Made by a program: the position numbers and the translations under genes. From NCBI RefSeq assembly GCF_013520985.1, contig NZ_JACDTY010000015.1, positions 90,151-154,150 on the forward strand: a stretch of DNA of 64,000 nucleotides. Direction: 5' to 3'. Origin of the DNA: Mesorhizobium neociceri (GTDB taxonomy: Bacteria; Pseudomonadota; Alphaproteobacteria; Rhizobiales; Rhizobiaceae). The notes below the pieces were generated by a model that saw nothing but the letters and a program-made list of their open reading frames with translations, was not told the DNA's origin and searched no databases. Below, piece by piece: positions 1-9,378 of the stretch (position 1 is its first letter; each line of letters opens with the position of its first letter).

Positions 1-931
1 GCGTCACGTCGTCCTGCACGGCGAATATGTCGGTCAGGTCGCGATCGAACCGCTCCGCCCAAAGATGGCCGCCCGAAATTGCATCGATGAGCTGCGCGGT
101 GATGCGCACCCTGTTGCCCGACTTGCGGACGCTGCCCTCAAGCACGTGCCGCACGCCGAGCTTCGCGCCCACCTCCTGCACATGGACGTTCTGGCCCTTG
201 AAGGTGAACGACGAATTGCGTGCGATGACGAAGAGCTGCGACAGTTTGGACAGCGCCGTGATGATGTCTTCGGAGATGCCGTCGGCGAAATAGTCCTGTT
301 CGGCGTCACCGCTCATGTTGGCGAACGGCAGGACGGCGATCGACAGCTTCGGCGGCGCTGCCGCAGCCGGCCGGCTCGTCGCGGTTTCCAGGGTCGCGGC
401 CGCCTTGGCCCCGACTTGCAGCGAATAGACCCGGATCGGCTCGGCGATGTTCTTGAGCTGCGTGCTGCCGAGATCGCTGACCGAGAGGTCGAGCCTCGCC
501 TTGACCTGGCGATAGGCATCCTCGGACAGGCAGATGGCGCCGGGCGCCGCGACACCCTCCAGACGCGAGGCGATGTTGACGCCGTCGCCCATCAGGTCGC
601 CGTCGCTTTCTTCGACCACGTCCCCCAGATGGATGCCGATCCTGAACTCGATGCGGCGATCCTGCCGCACGCCGGCATTGCGCTCGACCATGCCGTTCTG
701 GATCTCAACGGCGCAGCGCACGGCATCCACCACACTGCGGAACTCAACCAGCGCCCCATCCCCGGTGCGCTTGATCACCCGCCCGTTGTGTACTGCGATG
801 ATCGGATCGATCAGGTCGCTGCGCAGCGTCCGCAACCTCGCCAAGGTACGCTCTTCGTCCGCGCTCGCGAGCCGACTGTATCCGACCACATCTGCGGCCA
901 GGATTGCGGCCAGCTTGCGGTTCTCACTCAT
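1..931 (-). CDS. Class III adenylate/guanylate cyclase with TolB-like domain (3' end outside window)
   Basis: The first 310 codons are present; the C-terminus lies beyond base 1. Residues 1-170 are a class III nucleotide cyclase domain. The metal-binding Asp is at about residue 14 (AADVVGYS), the lysine and second metal Asp are in IKRTGDG, and the base-selecting Asp and Asn/Arg pair are in GDGVNIASR, so it should be active. From about residue 195 a TolB/FlgO-like region starts (IAVLPFANMSGDAEQDYFAD), the usual rhizobial arrangement, normally followed by TPRs. The ATG is preceded by AAGGAGA. It is transcribed away from the zinc-ribbon cyclase at 1222. Likely makes cAMP; the activating signal is unknown. 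Confidence 0.9.
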   Translation of the reverse strand, partial: MSENRKLAAILAADVVGYSRLASADEERTLARLRTLRSDLIDPIIAVHNGRVIKRTGDGALVEFRSVVDAVRCAVEIQNGMVERNAGVRQDRRIEFRIGIHLGDVVEESDGDLMGDGVNIASRLEGVAAPGAICLSEDAYRQVKARLDLSVSDLGSTQLKNIAEPIRVYSLQVGAKAAATLETATSRPAAAAPPKLSIAVLPFANMSGDAEQDYFADGISEDIITALSKLSQLFVIARNSSFTFKGQNVHVQEVGAKLGVRHVLEGSVRKSGNRVRITAQLIDAISGGHLWAERFDRDLTDIFAVQDDVT

Positions 932-1160
932 GCGTCGGTCTCCTTGTCTCCACGATAGCAGGAAGACGGCGGGTGGAGGGAACTTTCGCAACGACGACCG
1001 CGCAGCCGCCTGTTTCCGCAGCGCTTTGCCGCCGAACCCCTACGGTTGCCCATTTGCACTGCCGCTTGCCGGATGACGGCCATCGGTTCATCCTTGTGCA
1101 TGGCCTGGCCGTGAAGTGCGTGGCGAGATCACGCGTCATGGCTCCAGGTCAAAGAGATTG

Positions 1161-1207
1161 AGCATGATGTCGTCCGAAGACCGCTTCACACGTTTCGGCA
1201 TCATGCT
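1161..1207. repeat. REP-like palindrome (AGCATGAT...ATCATGCT family)
   Basis: Short inverted repeat with AGCATGAT and ATCATGCT ends and a CGTCCGAA/TTTCGG inner part. Related copies lie at 13845, 27559 and 49491. It sits just upstream of the 1222 gene. This type of short palindrome is common between rhizobial genes. Confidence 0.7.
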
Positions 1208-1221
1208 CTGGTGAGGTGTCC

Positions 1222-4200
1222 ATGGACTGCTCGGGCTGCGGTTTCGAGATTGAGGGCGGTTACGCCTTCTGTCCGAAGTGTGGCCGGCGCCAGCCCGTGC
1301 CGTGCGCCAGTTGCGGCTACGCCTGCGCACCTGATTTCGAGTTCTGTCCGAAATGTGGGGCAAGCGTCGGTGCGTCCGCAAAAGCCATCGAACGGCCTGC
1401 TCCGAGCCGGACCATTGTGGCGCCTTCTCGAACTCCCTCGCCGAACATCGGAAGCGAAGAAAGGGCGCCTCCCGTCTCCGACGCCGATCGACGGACGGTA
1501 ACGGTCCTGTTCGCCGACCTCTGCGGCTTCACGACACTCAGCGAGCAGCTCGACCCCGAGGTCATGCAAGCGCTGCAGAACGAACTATTCAAGGAATTGA
1601 CGGCGGCCGTGCAGAACTTTGGTGGTTTCGTCGACAAATTCATCGGCGATGCTCTGCTTGCTTTGTTCGGTGCGCCGGTCGCGCATGAGGACGATCCGGA
1701 ACGTGCGCTTCGCGCCGCCCTCGACATGATCGCCCGGACGGCGCGGCTCGGTGAAAGCGCCCCCCACTCCGGCTCGCCTCTGTTGCTCCACATCGGCATA
1801 AACACGGGTCCGGTCGTCACCGGTGGATTGGGCATCGGCACCGCCAAATCCTATTCGGTGACCGGCGATACGGTGAATACGGCGCAACGCCTGCAATCGC
1901 TGGCCGCACCGGGTGAGGTGCTGGTGGGCGAGCTCACGCACAGGCTGACCCGGCATGCGTTCTCCTACGAGTCGCTGGGCGATGTCGTCTTTCGCGGCAA
2001 GGCCGGCAGTGTGCTCGTCCATCGACTGGATGCACCGCTTGCGGCGCCGCGTGCAGCGCGTGGGCTCGAGGCGCTCGGCCTCAGTGCGCCGATAATAGGC
2101 CGTGATGCCGAGCTCAACAGAATGCTGGCGAGCCTTGACCAGGCGTGCGCTGGCTCGGCCCAACTCGTACGCCTCGTCGGCGAAGCCGGTATCGGGAAAT
2201 CGCGGCTGGTGAAGGAGTTCGTCGCCCGCGTCGGCGACGAGGATCGCTTTCGCAACGTCGCCGTGCGGCAGGCCTCGTGCTCGCCGCTGGGTGAACAATC
2301 ATTCGGCGCCCTGGGCGCCGTGGTGCGCAGCGCTGCCGGGATGATGCAAAACGACAATGGCGACGACATGCGGGGGAAGCTCGCAGCCTTGCTTGCCGAT
2401 CTCGGCCTGCAGGGCGAGGAGGCGAAGCGGCTGATGCCTTTGCTCTACCATGTGCTTGGCCTTGGCGACCCCGATGCCACCTTGCAGCATGTCGAGCCCG
2501 AGCAGCTGCGACGGCAAATCCTCTACGCGGTCCGCACAATCATCGAGAGGCGGCTTGCATTGTCGCCGCTGTTGATCGTCGTCGAAGACCTGCACTGGGC
2601 CGACGCCGTGTCGCTCGAGGCACTGCGTTTCGTGATGGACAGGCTGGAACGCACGCGCTTGATGTTGCTGGTCACGCATCGTCCGGCGCCGGACAACGAC
2701 CAGCTCGACTCAAGTCGGGTCAGTCACACAGCGCTCAGGCTTTCGCCGCTCAACAGCCATGACGGACGCAGCCTGGTGGCGGCGCTTTTCGGCGAGAGCT
2801 GGGTAAACTCCGCAGGAGGGCTTCTCGACCAGATCCTCGAGCGTGCGGGCGGCAACCCGCTTTTTATCGAGGAGATCGTTCGCGGCCTCATCGATCGCGG
2901 CGTACTGGTGCGCGAGGGCCAGCAATGGCGGACCGTGGCAGGCGAAGTTGCAACCGGCATCCCCGCCACCATCCAGGCAATGTTGCTTGCTCGCGTCGAC
3001 CGGCTGCCGCAAGAGGTGCGCCGGCTGGCCCAGGAAGCCGCGGTGATCGGCCCGCGCTTCGATGCTACCCTGCTGAAAACCGTGACAGCCGACCCCGGCC
3101 GGCTGGAAGCCGGCTGCGAACTGCTTTGCGATGCGGAAATCATCGAGGAAGTTGCCGGATCCGGCTCGGTCTCGTCGCAAAGCTACCGCTTCACGCAAAC
3201 ATTGCTGCAGGACGTGATCTACCAGAATCTGCTCCTGCAACGCCGGACCGACATCCACGGGAGGGTCGGAGCTGCCCTGGAGCAACTGTGCGGCGACAAG
3301 CCGGAACGGTTCGAAGACCTGGCCGCGCTCGGCCATCATTTCGCACAGAGCGCCGAGCGGGAGAAGGGCGCGCATTACCTGCAGGCGGCGGGAGATCGCG
3401 CTCGCATGATATACGCCAATGACGATGCCCTTCGTTTCTACGAGCGAGCGCTGACCGCGTTGGGCGCGACCGGGCAAACACCGCTCAAACTGGCGATTGC
3501 AGAGCGCATTGCCGATTTGAGCGGCCCGGCAGGCCGCCGCGAGATCGCGCACCGCCACTACGAGACGGTGTTGCAGGCCTATCGCGAGTCAGCCGATCGT
3601 GTCGCGTCGGCGCGCGTTCTGCGCAAGATCGGTCGGCTGCTCTGGGACGTGGGAAAGCGGAACGAGGCAGAAACCCGCTACGCTGAAGCGGCAACGCTCC
3701 TCGATGGCGCGAATGCTCCGATCGAGCAGGCGCATCTCTGGCAAGAACGTGGCCGACAGGCGTTCCGCAGCGGAGATCACGCTCTCGCGGCAAAATGGGC
3801 GGACGCGGCGCTGGATTGCGTAAGCACTTTGACAACGGAGCATGTCAGCGAGGATGCCACTCTGGTGACCGCCGAGGCGCTTAATACCAAGGCTGTTGCG
3901 CTGGCTCGCCTTGGGCGGAACCGTGAAGCCGTGGGCCAGGTCGAGCGCAGCATTGAATTGGCCGAAGCCGCCGGCCTGCTGGGCGCGGCCTGCCGCGGCT
4001 ACACCAATCTCGGCGTGCTTTACACGACCATCGATCCGGCAAAGGCGATGGAGGTCTGTCGGCGCGGTCTGGACGTGGCGCGCCGTATTGGTGATCTGGG
4101 TTTCCAGGCGCGCCTCCTCGCCAATCTGGCGGTGGCATGTTGTACTTTCACGGATCGCTGTCCAACGGAGGGCGTGCCTGCTGCCGAGAAGGCCATCGAG

Positions 4201-4500
4201 ATCGACCGGGCGCTCGACCAGCGCGAGCACCTGCCGGTGCCGTTGATCGTGCTTGGGCAGATCCACCAATGCAACGGCCGTCCGGAACTGGCGGTTGGCT
4301 TGTTCCAGGAAGCGCTGGACGTAGCCCGTGAAACGGGCGAGCCACAACTGCTGTTTCCATGCTATGATGGCCTCGCAACGCTTAATCTCGACCTCGACAA
4401 TCTGGCCGAGGCCGAACGCTACTTTTCCCTGGCGCAGGGTATATGCGCCCAGCACGGGCTCGACCCGGAAGGGCTTGTGGTGCTGCCTTTTCTCGACTAG
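1222..4500 (+). CDS. Zinc-ribbon / class III cyclase / AAA ATPase / TPR regulatory protein
   Basis: A 1092-residue multidomain protein. A double zinc ribbon uses C3/C6/C17/C20 and C28/C31/C42/C45. A class III cyclase domain follows at about 90-265, with metal Asp in FADLCGFT, KFIGD, and TGDTVNTAQR carrying the base-selecting Asp and the Asn/Arg pair. Next is a STAND/AAA-type NTPase with Walker A GEAGIGKS near 321 and Walker B-like LLIVVEDLHWAD near 452. Residues from about 650 on are TPR-like helices. The ATG at 1222 has GTGAGGTG just upstream; an in-frame GTG at 1216 is less well placed. A peroxiredoxin-like gene starts 21 bases after the stop. Probably a soluble sensor-cyclase whose ATPase/TPR part senses a partner or ligand. 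Confidence 0.9.
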   Translation: MDCSGCGFEIEGGYAFCPKCGRRQPVPCASCGYACAPDFEFCPKCGASVGASAKAIERPAPSRTIVAPSRTPSPNIGSEERAPPVSDADRRTVTVLFADLCGFTTLSEQLDPEVMQALQNELFKELTAAVQNFGGFVDKFIGDALLALFGAPVAHEDDPERALRAALDMIARTARLGESAPHSGSPLLLHIGINTGPVVTGGLGIGTAKSYSVTGDTVNTAQRLQSLAAPGEVLVGELTHRLTRHAFSYESLGDVVFRGKAGSVLVHRLDAPLAAPRAARGLEALGLSAPIIGRDAELNRMLASLDQACAGSAQLVRLVGEAGIGKSRLVKEFVARVGDEDRFRNVAVRQASCSPLGEQSFGALGAVVRSAAGMMQNDNGDDMRGKLAALLADLGLQGEEAKRLMPLLYHVLGLGDPDATLQHVEPEQLRRQILYAVRTIIERRLALSPLLIVVEDLHWADAVSLEALRFVMDRLERTRLMLLVTHRPAPDNDQLDSSRVSHTALRLSPLNSHDGRSLVAALFGESWVNSAGGLLDQILERAGGNPLFIEEIVRGLIDRGVLVREGQQWRTVAGEVATGIPATIQAMLLARVDRLPQEVRRLAQEAAVIGPRFDATLLKTVTADPGRLEAGCELLCDAEIIEEVAGSGSVSSQSYRFTQTLLQDVIYQNLLLQRRTDIHGRVGAALEQLCGDKPERFEDLAALGHHFAQSAEREKGAHYLQAAGDRARMIYANDDALRFYERALTALGATGQTPLKLAIAERIADLSGPAGRREIAHRHYETVLQAYRESADRVASARVLRKIGRLLWDVGKRNEAETRYAEAATLLDGANAPIEQAHLWQERGRQAFRSGDHALAAKWADAALDCVSTLTTEHVSEDATLVTAEALNTKAVALARLGRNREAVGQVERSIELAEAAGLLGAACRGYTNLGVLYTTIDPAKAMEVCRRGLDVARRIGDLGFQARLLANLAVACCTFTDRCPTEGVPAAEKAIEIDRALDQREHLPVPLIVLGQIHQCNGRPELAVGLFQEALDVARETGEPQLLFPCYDGLATLNLDLDNLAEAERYFSLAQGICAQHGLDPEGLVVLPFLD

Positions 4501-4521
4501 CCGGGGGGTTGGAGGTTGGAA

Positions 4522-5202
4522 ATGTCCGCGCCTACTGACTTGCTGCCGCTTCAGCTGGGCGACCGTGCGCCGAACGTGATCCTCGACGCCATTACCCAGG
4601 AAGGCAAGATCGCGCTTGACGACTTTCGCGGACAAAAGCCGGTGCTGGTCGGCCTGTTTCGAGGTCTGCATTGTGCGTTTTGCCGACGCCACATCGCCGC
4701 CCAGGCGCGGCTCGATCCGGAGCTGCGCGAAAGGGGCGTGGAGAGCCTGACTGTGGTCAACACGCCGATCGAACGGGCGCGTCTCTATTTCCGCTACCAC
4801 CCGATGCCGAACCTGCTGGCGGCCTCGGACCCTGAACGCGCTTCACATCGTGCTTTTGGGCTGCCCAATCTCGAATTCACCGAGAACGAGACGAACTGGC
4901 CATACAAGGTCGCGATGGCAGCGGCACAGGATATGCGGGTCGACATACCTGGCGAATTACCCGGTCCCATGGATCCTATGACAGCCGCCGCAATCCTCGA
5001 CAAGAAGGACCACTACGAACTGACCGAAGCCGACGAGCAGATGATCGCAACGGGACACGGACAACTGATCGGCCAGTTCCTGCTGGACCGGCAGGGGATT
5101 GTCCGCTGGAGCTTCACGGAGGTTCCAGAGGGTGGGCGATACATGTTTGGGGCGCCAAACCCGAAGGAGCTGATGTCAGCCGTGTCGCAGGTCGCCCAAT
5201 AG
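4522..5202 (+). CDS. Peroxiredoxin-like (AhpC/TSA, redoxin) protein
   Basis: A 226-residue thioredoxin-fold protein of the AhpC/TSA type. The N-terminus has the typical LGDRAPNVILDAITQEGKI lead-in. The redox centre is a CxxC (GLHCAFCRRH) around residue 52. The C-terminal part (GQFLLDRQGIVRWSFTE) matches the last strands of the fold. The ATG is preceded by GGAGG. It follows the cyclase gene by 21 bases, so the two are probably co-transcribed, which hints at a redox link to the cyclase. No signal peptide, so cytoplasmic. Substrate unknown. Confidence 0.85.
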   Translation: MSAPTDLLPLQLGDRAPNVILDAITQEGKIALDDFRGQKPVLVGLFRGLHCAFCRRHIAAQARLDPELRERGVESLTVVNTPIERARLYFRYHPMPNLLAASDPERASHRAFGLPNLEFTENETNWPYKVAMAAAQDMRVDIPGELPGPMDPMTAAAILDKKDHYELTEADEQMIATGHGQLIGQFLLDRQGIVRWSFTEVPEGGRYMFGAPNPKELMSAVSQVAQ

Positions 5203-5301
5203 AGCGTTTCACCGTTTCACGGAAACGGCGAACCGCTCTATCTCTTTGATTTGACGCAATTCCGGACGGAAAACCGATCACACTTTTCCTGGAATTGCTC
5301 C
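5201..5301. repeat. Rhizobial intergenic repeat (GAGCGTTTCACCG type)
   Basis: About 100 bases directly after the peroxiredoxin stop. A first hairpin pairs AGAGCG...TTTCACGG with its complement up to CGCTCT. It is followed by the AATTCCGGACGGAAAACCG...CCTGGAATT palindrome. This compound repeat resembles one widespread between Rhizobiales genes. It may end transcription from the left. Confidence 0.6.
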
Positions 5302-5370
5302 AGACTTGCGAACGAGGCAAACGGGCGGGTTACCGGGGCCGAGGCAATGGTTGCGGCACGCAAGTCGCGT

Positions 5371-6813
5371 CTATCCTGGCATAATGCGATAGACAGTTGC
5401 ATCGCCCTCTACACCTCGAAGAGGCGCATCAAACGCGACGACGCTTCGGCCCGCGAGCAGGTCACTCACACCGGGTGCGCAATAGAGCGCCTCTGAGATG
5501 CAGACCTGTCCGGCTTCCGCCAGCGACTGCACGCGTGCGGCGACATTCACGGTCTGGCCGAAGTAGTCGAGGTTGTCGTTGAGCGTGACGGCAATCGATG
5601 GACCGCAGTGGGCGCCCATCTTCAGAATAATCCCCGGCCTGACACTATCGCCGTTGAAGCGATCGATCTCTTCAAAAATATGCAAGGCGGCCGAGATTGC
5701 ATCCGATGGCCGCGAGAATACGGCCATCACCGCATCTCCGATCGTCTTCACGACAGCGCCGGAATGCTGGTGGACCGCCGCATTGAGAAGAGCGAAATGC
5801 TCGCGGACCAGGGCGTAGGCGTTGAGATCGCCAAGGCGCTCATACATGGCGGTGGAACCCTTGAGGTCCGTGAACAGGAAGGTGATCTGCCGGATGCCGA
5901 GCCCCTCCTTCTCGTCGACACGCTCGGAACGGAAGAGGTGGCGGAACGTTTGCCGCGCAAGCAGCGCCCCGCCGGAAACATACGGGTCGAAATCGAGCGT
6001 CGGTTTGGTCGTTAGCGCGACAAGCTCGGGCGGCCAGTTAATGAGAAGCAACGCGCCACGACCAGGTCCGGTATTCGCGACCTCAATGACAACCGGACCG
6101 GGTGGCACGACCGGCAACGCCGGCAAGAAACGCTTGCCGTCATAGTTGATCTTGAGAAGTGTCGGCTCCAACACCGGATCGCCTGATATGGGTACAGCGA
6201 ATGCTGCCTGTGTCTGCACGTTGACGCCCGACAGGGCGCCGGGACCGAGATCAGCGCGCAGCATTGTTGTGGTGCCCGCCGGCAGGAATGCCATGCCCCG
6301 CACGAAGCCTCGCAGAACATCCAGAAAGCGTATGTCCTGCCCGGGCAGCCGCCCGTCATTGCCGAAGCGCAGCTTCCAGTGAAAATCCTCGACAGAGAGC
6401 GTTTGGGGCTCGTGGAACGGAAGGCGCCGCAGATGGGGCGACACAGAGAAGGAGACCTCGATGAAGTCGTCGAGGTCGGTGTCGCCCGATACGTCGCACA
6501 GGCCACAGACGTAATGCGTCTGCAGCGTGCGCAGGGCGCCGAAACTGTCGAGCACCATCCCGGACTGAGGACAGAGCACGTCCCAGCTCATATCGAACAG
6601 GCCGCAGCGGGCCGCGTAAAGGAAGAGGTCGATTGCTTCAGGCTCGGCGATTGCGCGGTCGCGGGCGAAGGCCAGCGGATTGACACGATAGAGCGCCTGG
6701 TCGTCACCGCTCCTGATAAGCGTTTCGAATTTTGAGATGACGCGCGGGCTCCATGCTCGCGCTTGCTCGATCTCGGTCATCTTGCCTTCGAGAAGGCGAT
6801 CGTTGACCACCAT
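5371..6813 (-). CDS. Class III adenylate/guanylate cyclase with N-terminal DUF5939-like domain
   Basis: About 480 residues. Residues 1-300 resemble the DUF5939-type region that precedes cyclase domains in rhizobial proteins. It includes a short Cys pair (VCGLC) and no membrane segment. The C-terminal 170 residues are a class III cyclase: metal Asp in FLFTDLKGST, lysine and second Asp in VKTIGD, and Asn/Arg in TVNVAARVQ. The start could be the ATG at 6813 or the one at 6780 (MTEIEQ), which has a closer GAAGG ribosome site; 6813 is kept to retain the longer product. It is the third cyclase within 7 kb and faces the 1222 operon tail to tail. Confidence 0.88.
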   Translation of the reverse strand: MVVNDRLLEGKMTEIEQARAWSPRVISKFETLIRSGDDQALYRVNPLAFARDRAIAEPEAIDLFLYAARCGLFDMSWDVLCPQSGMVLDSFGALRTLQTHYVCGLCDVSGDTDLDDFIEVSFSVSPHLRRLPFHEPQTLSVEDFHWKLRFGNDGRLPGQDIRFLDVLRGFVRGMAFLPAGTTTMLRADLGPGALSGVNVQTQAAFAVPISGDPVLEPTLLKINYDGKRFLPALPVVPPGPVVIEVANTGPGRGALLLINWPPELVALTTKPTLDFDPYVSGGALLARQTFRHLFRSERVDEKEGLGIRQITFLFTDLKGSTAMYERLGDLNAYALVREHFALLNAAVHQHSGAVVKTIGDAVMAVFSRPSDAISAALHIFEEIDRFNGDSVRPGIILKMGAHCGPSIAVTLNDNLDYFGQTVNVAARVQSLAEAGQVCISEALYCAPGVSDLLAGRSVVAFDAPLRGVEGDATVYRIMPG

Positions 6814-7034
6814 CACGGCGAAATCCCCAATTTGCCTTGCGGCAATCTACTAGAAAATCCTGCCCGATGCGAATGGATGGAAATCCTTCGCGTGTCTCAG
6901 GATTTGGGGCGGCACGCGCCACACCGGTGCAGACGCTGTGAATGTCGGCGTCGGGTGGTCATTAGCCGACTTTTGCACCGAGTTTGTAGGGTTTCATGTG
7001 GAGGCGTTGGGAGTGGGACCGACAAGCCCACCGT

Positions 7035-9203
7035 TCATTCGAGTACAGCCTCGACAGTTGCAACAAAGTCATCGAGCGAGCGGTCCCCGCGAATCTCGAT
7101 GCGCGGCAGGTCGATGGGATCGCAGTCGAGGTCAGCCGGCCCGTGTTTGCGGCCGAAGCCTACTCGATAGCCGCACTCCCTGGCCAGCCGGCCAAGCCGC
7201 CGGTCGGTGACGGAGAAGGGGGCCGCGAACGCCGTGGTTGGCCGGCCGGTCCAGCGTTCGATGAACATTCGAGAGCGCAGGAGTTCGGCGGCCAGGTCGG
7301 AGCTCGACAGACCATCGATCGCGCGATGCGTCGCCATATGGCTGCCGAAGAGCGCACCTTCGGCGGAAAGGCGTCGCACCGTCCCGGCACCCATAAGCGG
7401 CGTCGGCGGACCGATGTCGGCGTCCCACTTTGCACTTTCACCCACCAGATCCGTCACCAGGAACACTTCCGCGGTCAGGTCGTTCGCGCGCAAGATCGGC
7501 CAGGCATGGTCGGCAAAGTTCTGGAAGCCGTCATCGAAAGTGATGACCACCGGGCGGCCAGCGAAAGGCTGACGATTGGCGATGGACACTTCCAGCTGCT
7601 CGGATCCAATCGCGTGGAAGCCATTGGCGCGCAGCCATGCCATTTGGCTGGCGAAGGCTGCGGGCGTGAGCCGAAAACGGGCGAGCGCGGCCGGACCTTC
7701 ATCGGCAACGCCGTGATACATCAGCACAGGGATACGCTGGCGCCGCTCGCTGCGCGCGACGTCACGGCGCAAGGCCCGTGCCCCGCCCCAGACGATGTTT
7801 CGCGCCACGCCGATTTCGATGGGCGCGCGGATCGGCACTTGATCTATCATCGGTTCGGTCGCCACCTCGTCCGGTGACAGGCGGCGGAAGCGGTCTATGC
7901 GGTAGAGCTCGGTCTGGATCGATTGCTCCAGCACGAGGCCCTCGGTCGCCGCCAGCGTCTCGGAGATCGCCTGTGCACCGAATGTGTTCCAGTCGAAGCC
8001 CGTCTTTTCGACATTGTCACGCAGCACGAATGCGTGTGCGCTGATGAGGCTGCCGCCGGGCGCCAACGCCTCGGCGAATTTCCTGGCAATGCGCCGCAAC
8101 TCCGCGAGGTCATCGAGGTAGTAGAGCACTTCCGAACAGAAGATCAGATCCATCCCACCCGGCAGCGTGTCGGCAGCGAAATCGAGGACGCCGAACTCAA
8201 TGTTGGGCTGGTCGCTGCATCGCGCACGGGCCCGTTCGACGGCTATGGCGGAGATGTCGGTTGCAGTCAGATGGCCCACACGCGGCGCCAGCTGCCGTGT
8301 GAAATGGCCCTCCGCGCAGGCCAGCTCAAGCGCCCGTCCGATGGGACCGGCAGGCAGAATTTCGAGCTGCCGCTGATATTTTTCCTGCTCATAGGACGAA
8401 CCGTAGTTCCATGGATCCTCGGTCGCGAAATAGCTGTTCCAGAACGCCGTGCGATCCTTGTCGTGCCTGACCCGTGCGCGGCGCGGCGCTGCTGGAGGCT
8501 CTGCAGGTTCGGCGCTCGAGCGAACCAGCTCCCGCGCTTGCGCGGCCAATTGCGCGAGTTTGCCGAAATGGCTGTCCGGATCGGGCTCGCGTTCCGCCGA
8601 GGTCGACAATGCCTCGGCTGCAAGGCCAAGCCGCTCAGCAGGCACGACATTCTGGATCAATTCAATCCAATGATCCCTTGTCACCGCCCCGAGTACGCCG
8701 AATTGCACGACGGCTTCGATCTGGCCATCGATCATCAGATGGGCATAAATCTGATCGATTCCTTCCGGAAGTTGGGTCGCGGTCGGATTTCGGGCGGCGA
8801 TGCGAATTCCAAGTGTCCACGCCAGCCTGCGCGGCGCGGCAAGATCGTCGGCGTCGAGAAGCATTTGCTCAAGCTGGTACTGGATGCGGCGAGCCGCGCC
8901 GGGATTGTTCCAGAGCTGGCCGAGTCCGATGATCAACCCGGTGATGGCGCCGCCAAACCGGTCCCACCGGGAAGCCAATTGCGCCGGCGCCGACAGGCTC
9001 CCCGCCAGAAGGCCATCGACGACCACCCTGGCGATCTCATGCGCCCACTTGCGTCCCGCCGGAAGCGCGCGCATGGACTGCGGGTCGACCGAGTGCGATC
9101 CGCGGCCGCAATCCGCCGCGGCGTTCCGCAACGCGAGCCATGCGAGTGCTTCGGAAGCGGTGCCGCCGTTCGCCGAATTGGAAACCAAGGGATTATGCGC
9201 CAC
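7035..9203 (-). CDS. NodS-like SAM methyltransferase fused to NodB-like polysaccharide deacetylase
   Basis: A 722-residue protein in three parts. Residues 1-240 are an uncharacterised helical region. Residues about 250-440 look like a NodS-family SAM methyltransferase: FWNSYFATEDPWNYGSSYEQ entry motif, SAM loop ELACAEGHFT near 294, and FCSEVLYYLDD. Residues about 495-722 are a polysaccharide deacetylase: VLMYHGV start, catalytic TFDDG near 553, metal site SHMATH, then AAPFS. In Nod-factor synthesis NodB removes the terminal acetyl group and NodS methylates the freed amine, so the fusion suggests sequential editing of an amino-sugar polymer. No signal peptide is seen. Start is GTG at 9203 with only a weak ribosome site. 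No nod box or nodC lies nearby. Confidence 0.85.
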   Translation of the reverse strand: MAHNPLVSNSANGGTASEALAWLALRNAAADCGRGSHSVDPQSMRALPAGRKWAHEIARVVVDGLLAGSLSAPAQLASRWDRFGGAITGLIIGLGQLWNNPGAARRIQYQLEQMLLDADDLAAPRRLAWTLGIRIAARNPTATQLPEGIDQIYAHLMIDGQIEAVVQFGVLGAVTRDHWIELIQNVVPAERLGLAAEALSTSAEREPDPDSHFGKLAQLAAQARELVRSSAEPAEPPAAPRRARVRHDKDRTAFWNSYFATEDPWNYGSSYEQEKYQRQLEILPAGPIGRALELACAEGHFTRQLAPRVGHLTATDISAIAVERARARCSDQPNIEFGVLDFAADTLPGGMDLIFCSEVLYYLDDLAELRRIARKFAEALAPGGSLISAHAFVLRDNVEKTGFDWNTFGAQAISETLAATEGLVLEQSIQTELYRIDRFRRLSPDEVATEPMIDQVPIRAPIEIGVARNIVWGGARALRRDVARSERRQRIPVLMYHGVADEGPAALARFRLTPAAFASQMAWLRANGFHAIGSEQLEVSIANRQPFAGRPVVITFDDGFQNFADHAWPILRANDLTAEVFLVTDLVGESAKWDADIGPPTPLMGAGTVRRLSAEGALFGSHMATHRAIDGLSSSDLAAELLRSRMFIERWTGRPTTAFAAPFSVTDRRLGRLARECGYRVGFGRKHGPADLDCDPIDLPRIEIRGDRSLDDFVATVEAVLE

Positions 9204-9275
9204 GCCGTCTTACCCGCGCCTGGTTACAAGGTAGAACGAGAGTACCGCAACGCGCTTACATTGCCGGTGTAGAAA

Positions 9276-9302
9276 AAGCAAAAGGCGCCCCGAAAGGCGC
9301 CT
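9276..9302 (-). terminator. Rho-independent terminator (minus strand)
   Basis: On the minus strand an AGGCGCC/GGCGCCT stem is followed by TTTTGCTTTTT. It lies just beyond the tRNA-Gly remnant at 9311, where the terminator of an intact tRNA gene would be. Confidence 0.7.
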
Positions 9303-9310
9303 CTTCATCG

Positions 9311-9378
9311 CTTGATTCCCTTTTGAGGAAACTGGAGCGGGTGAAGCGACTCGAACGCTCGACCCCAACCTTGGCAAG
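9311..9378 (-). repeat. Partial tRNA-Gly copy (3' half); putative attachment site
   Basis: 68 bases that match, with three or four differences, the 3' half and downstream flank of the intact tRNA-Gly at 11950-12024. The match starts in the tRNA 3' flank (CTTGATTCCC) and covers the CCA end, acceptor strand and T arm. It stops in the anticodon loop (ending CTTGCC in tRNA sense). An anticodon-loop-to-3'-end repeat is the classic footprint of tyrosine-recombinase integration into a tRNA gene. Same orientation as the intact copy. Confidence 0.75.

Noticed and set aside
3589..4800. Open frame of about 400 codons antisense to the 1222 gene
   Set aside because: Pure shadow of the TPR region of the cyclase gene.
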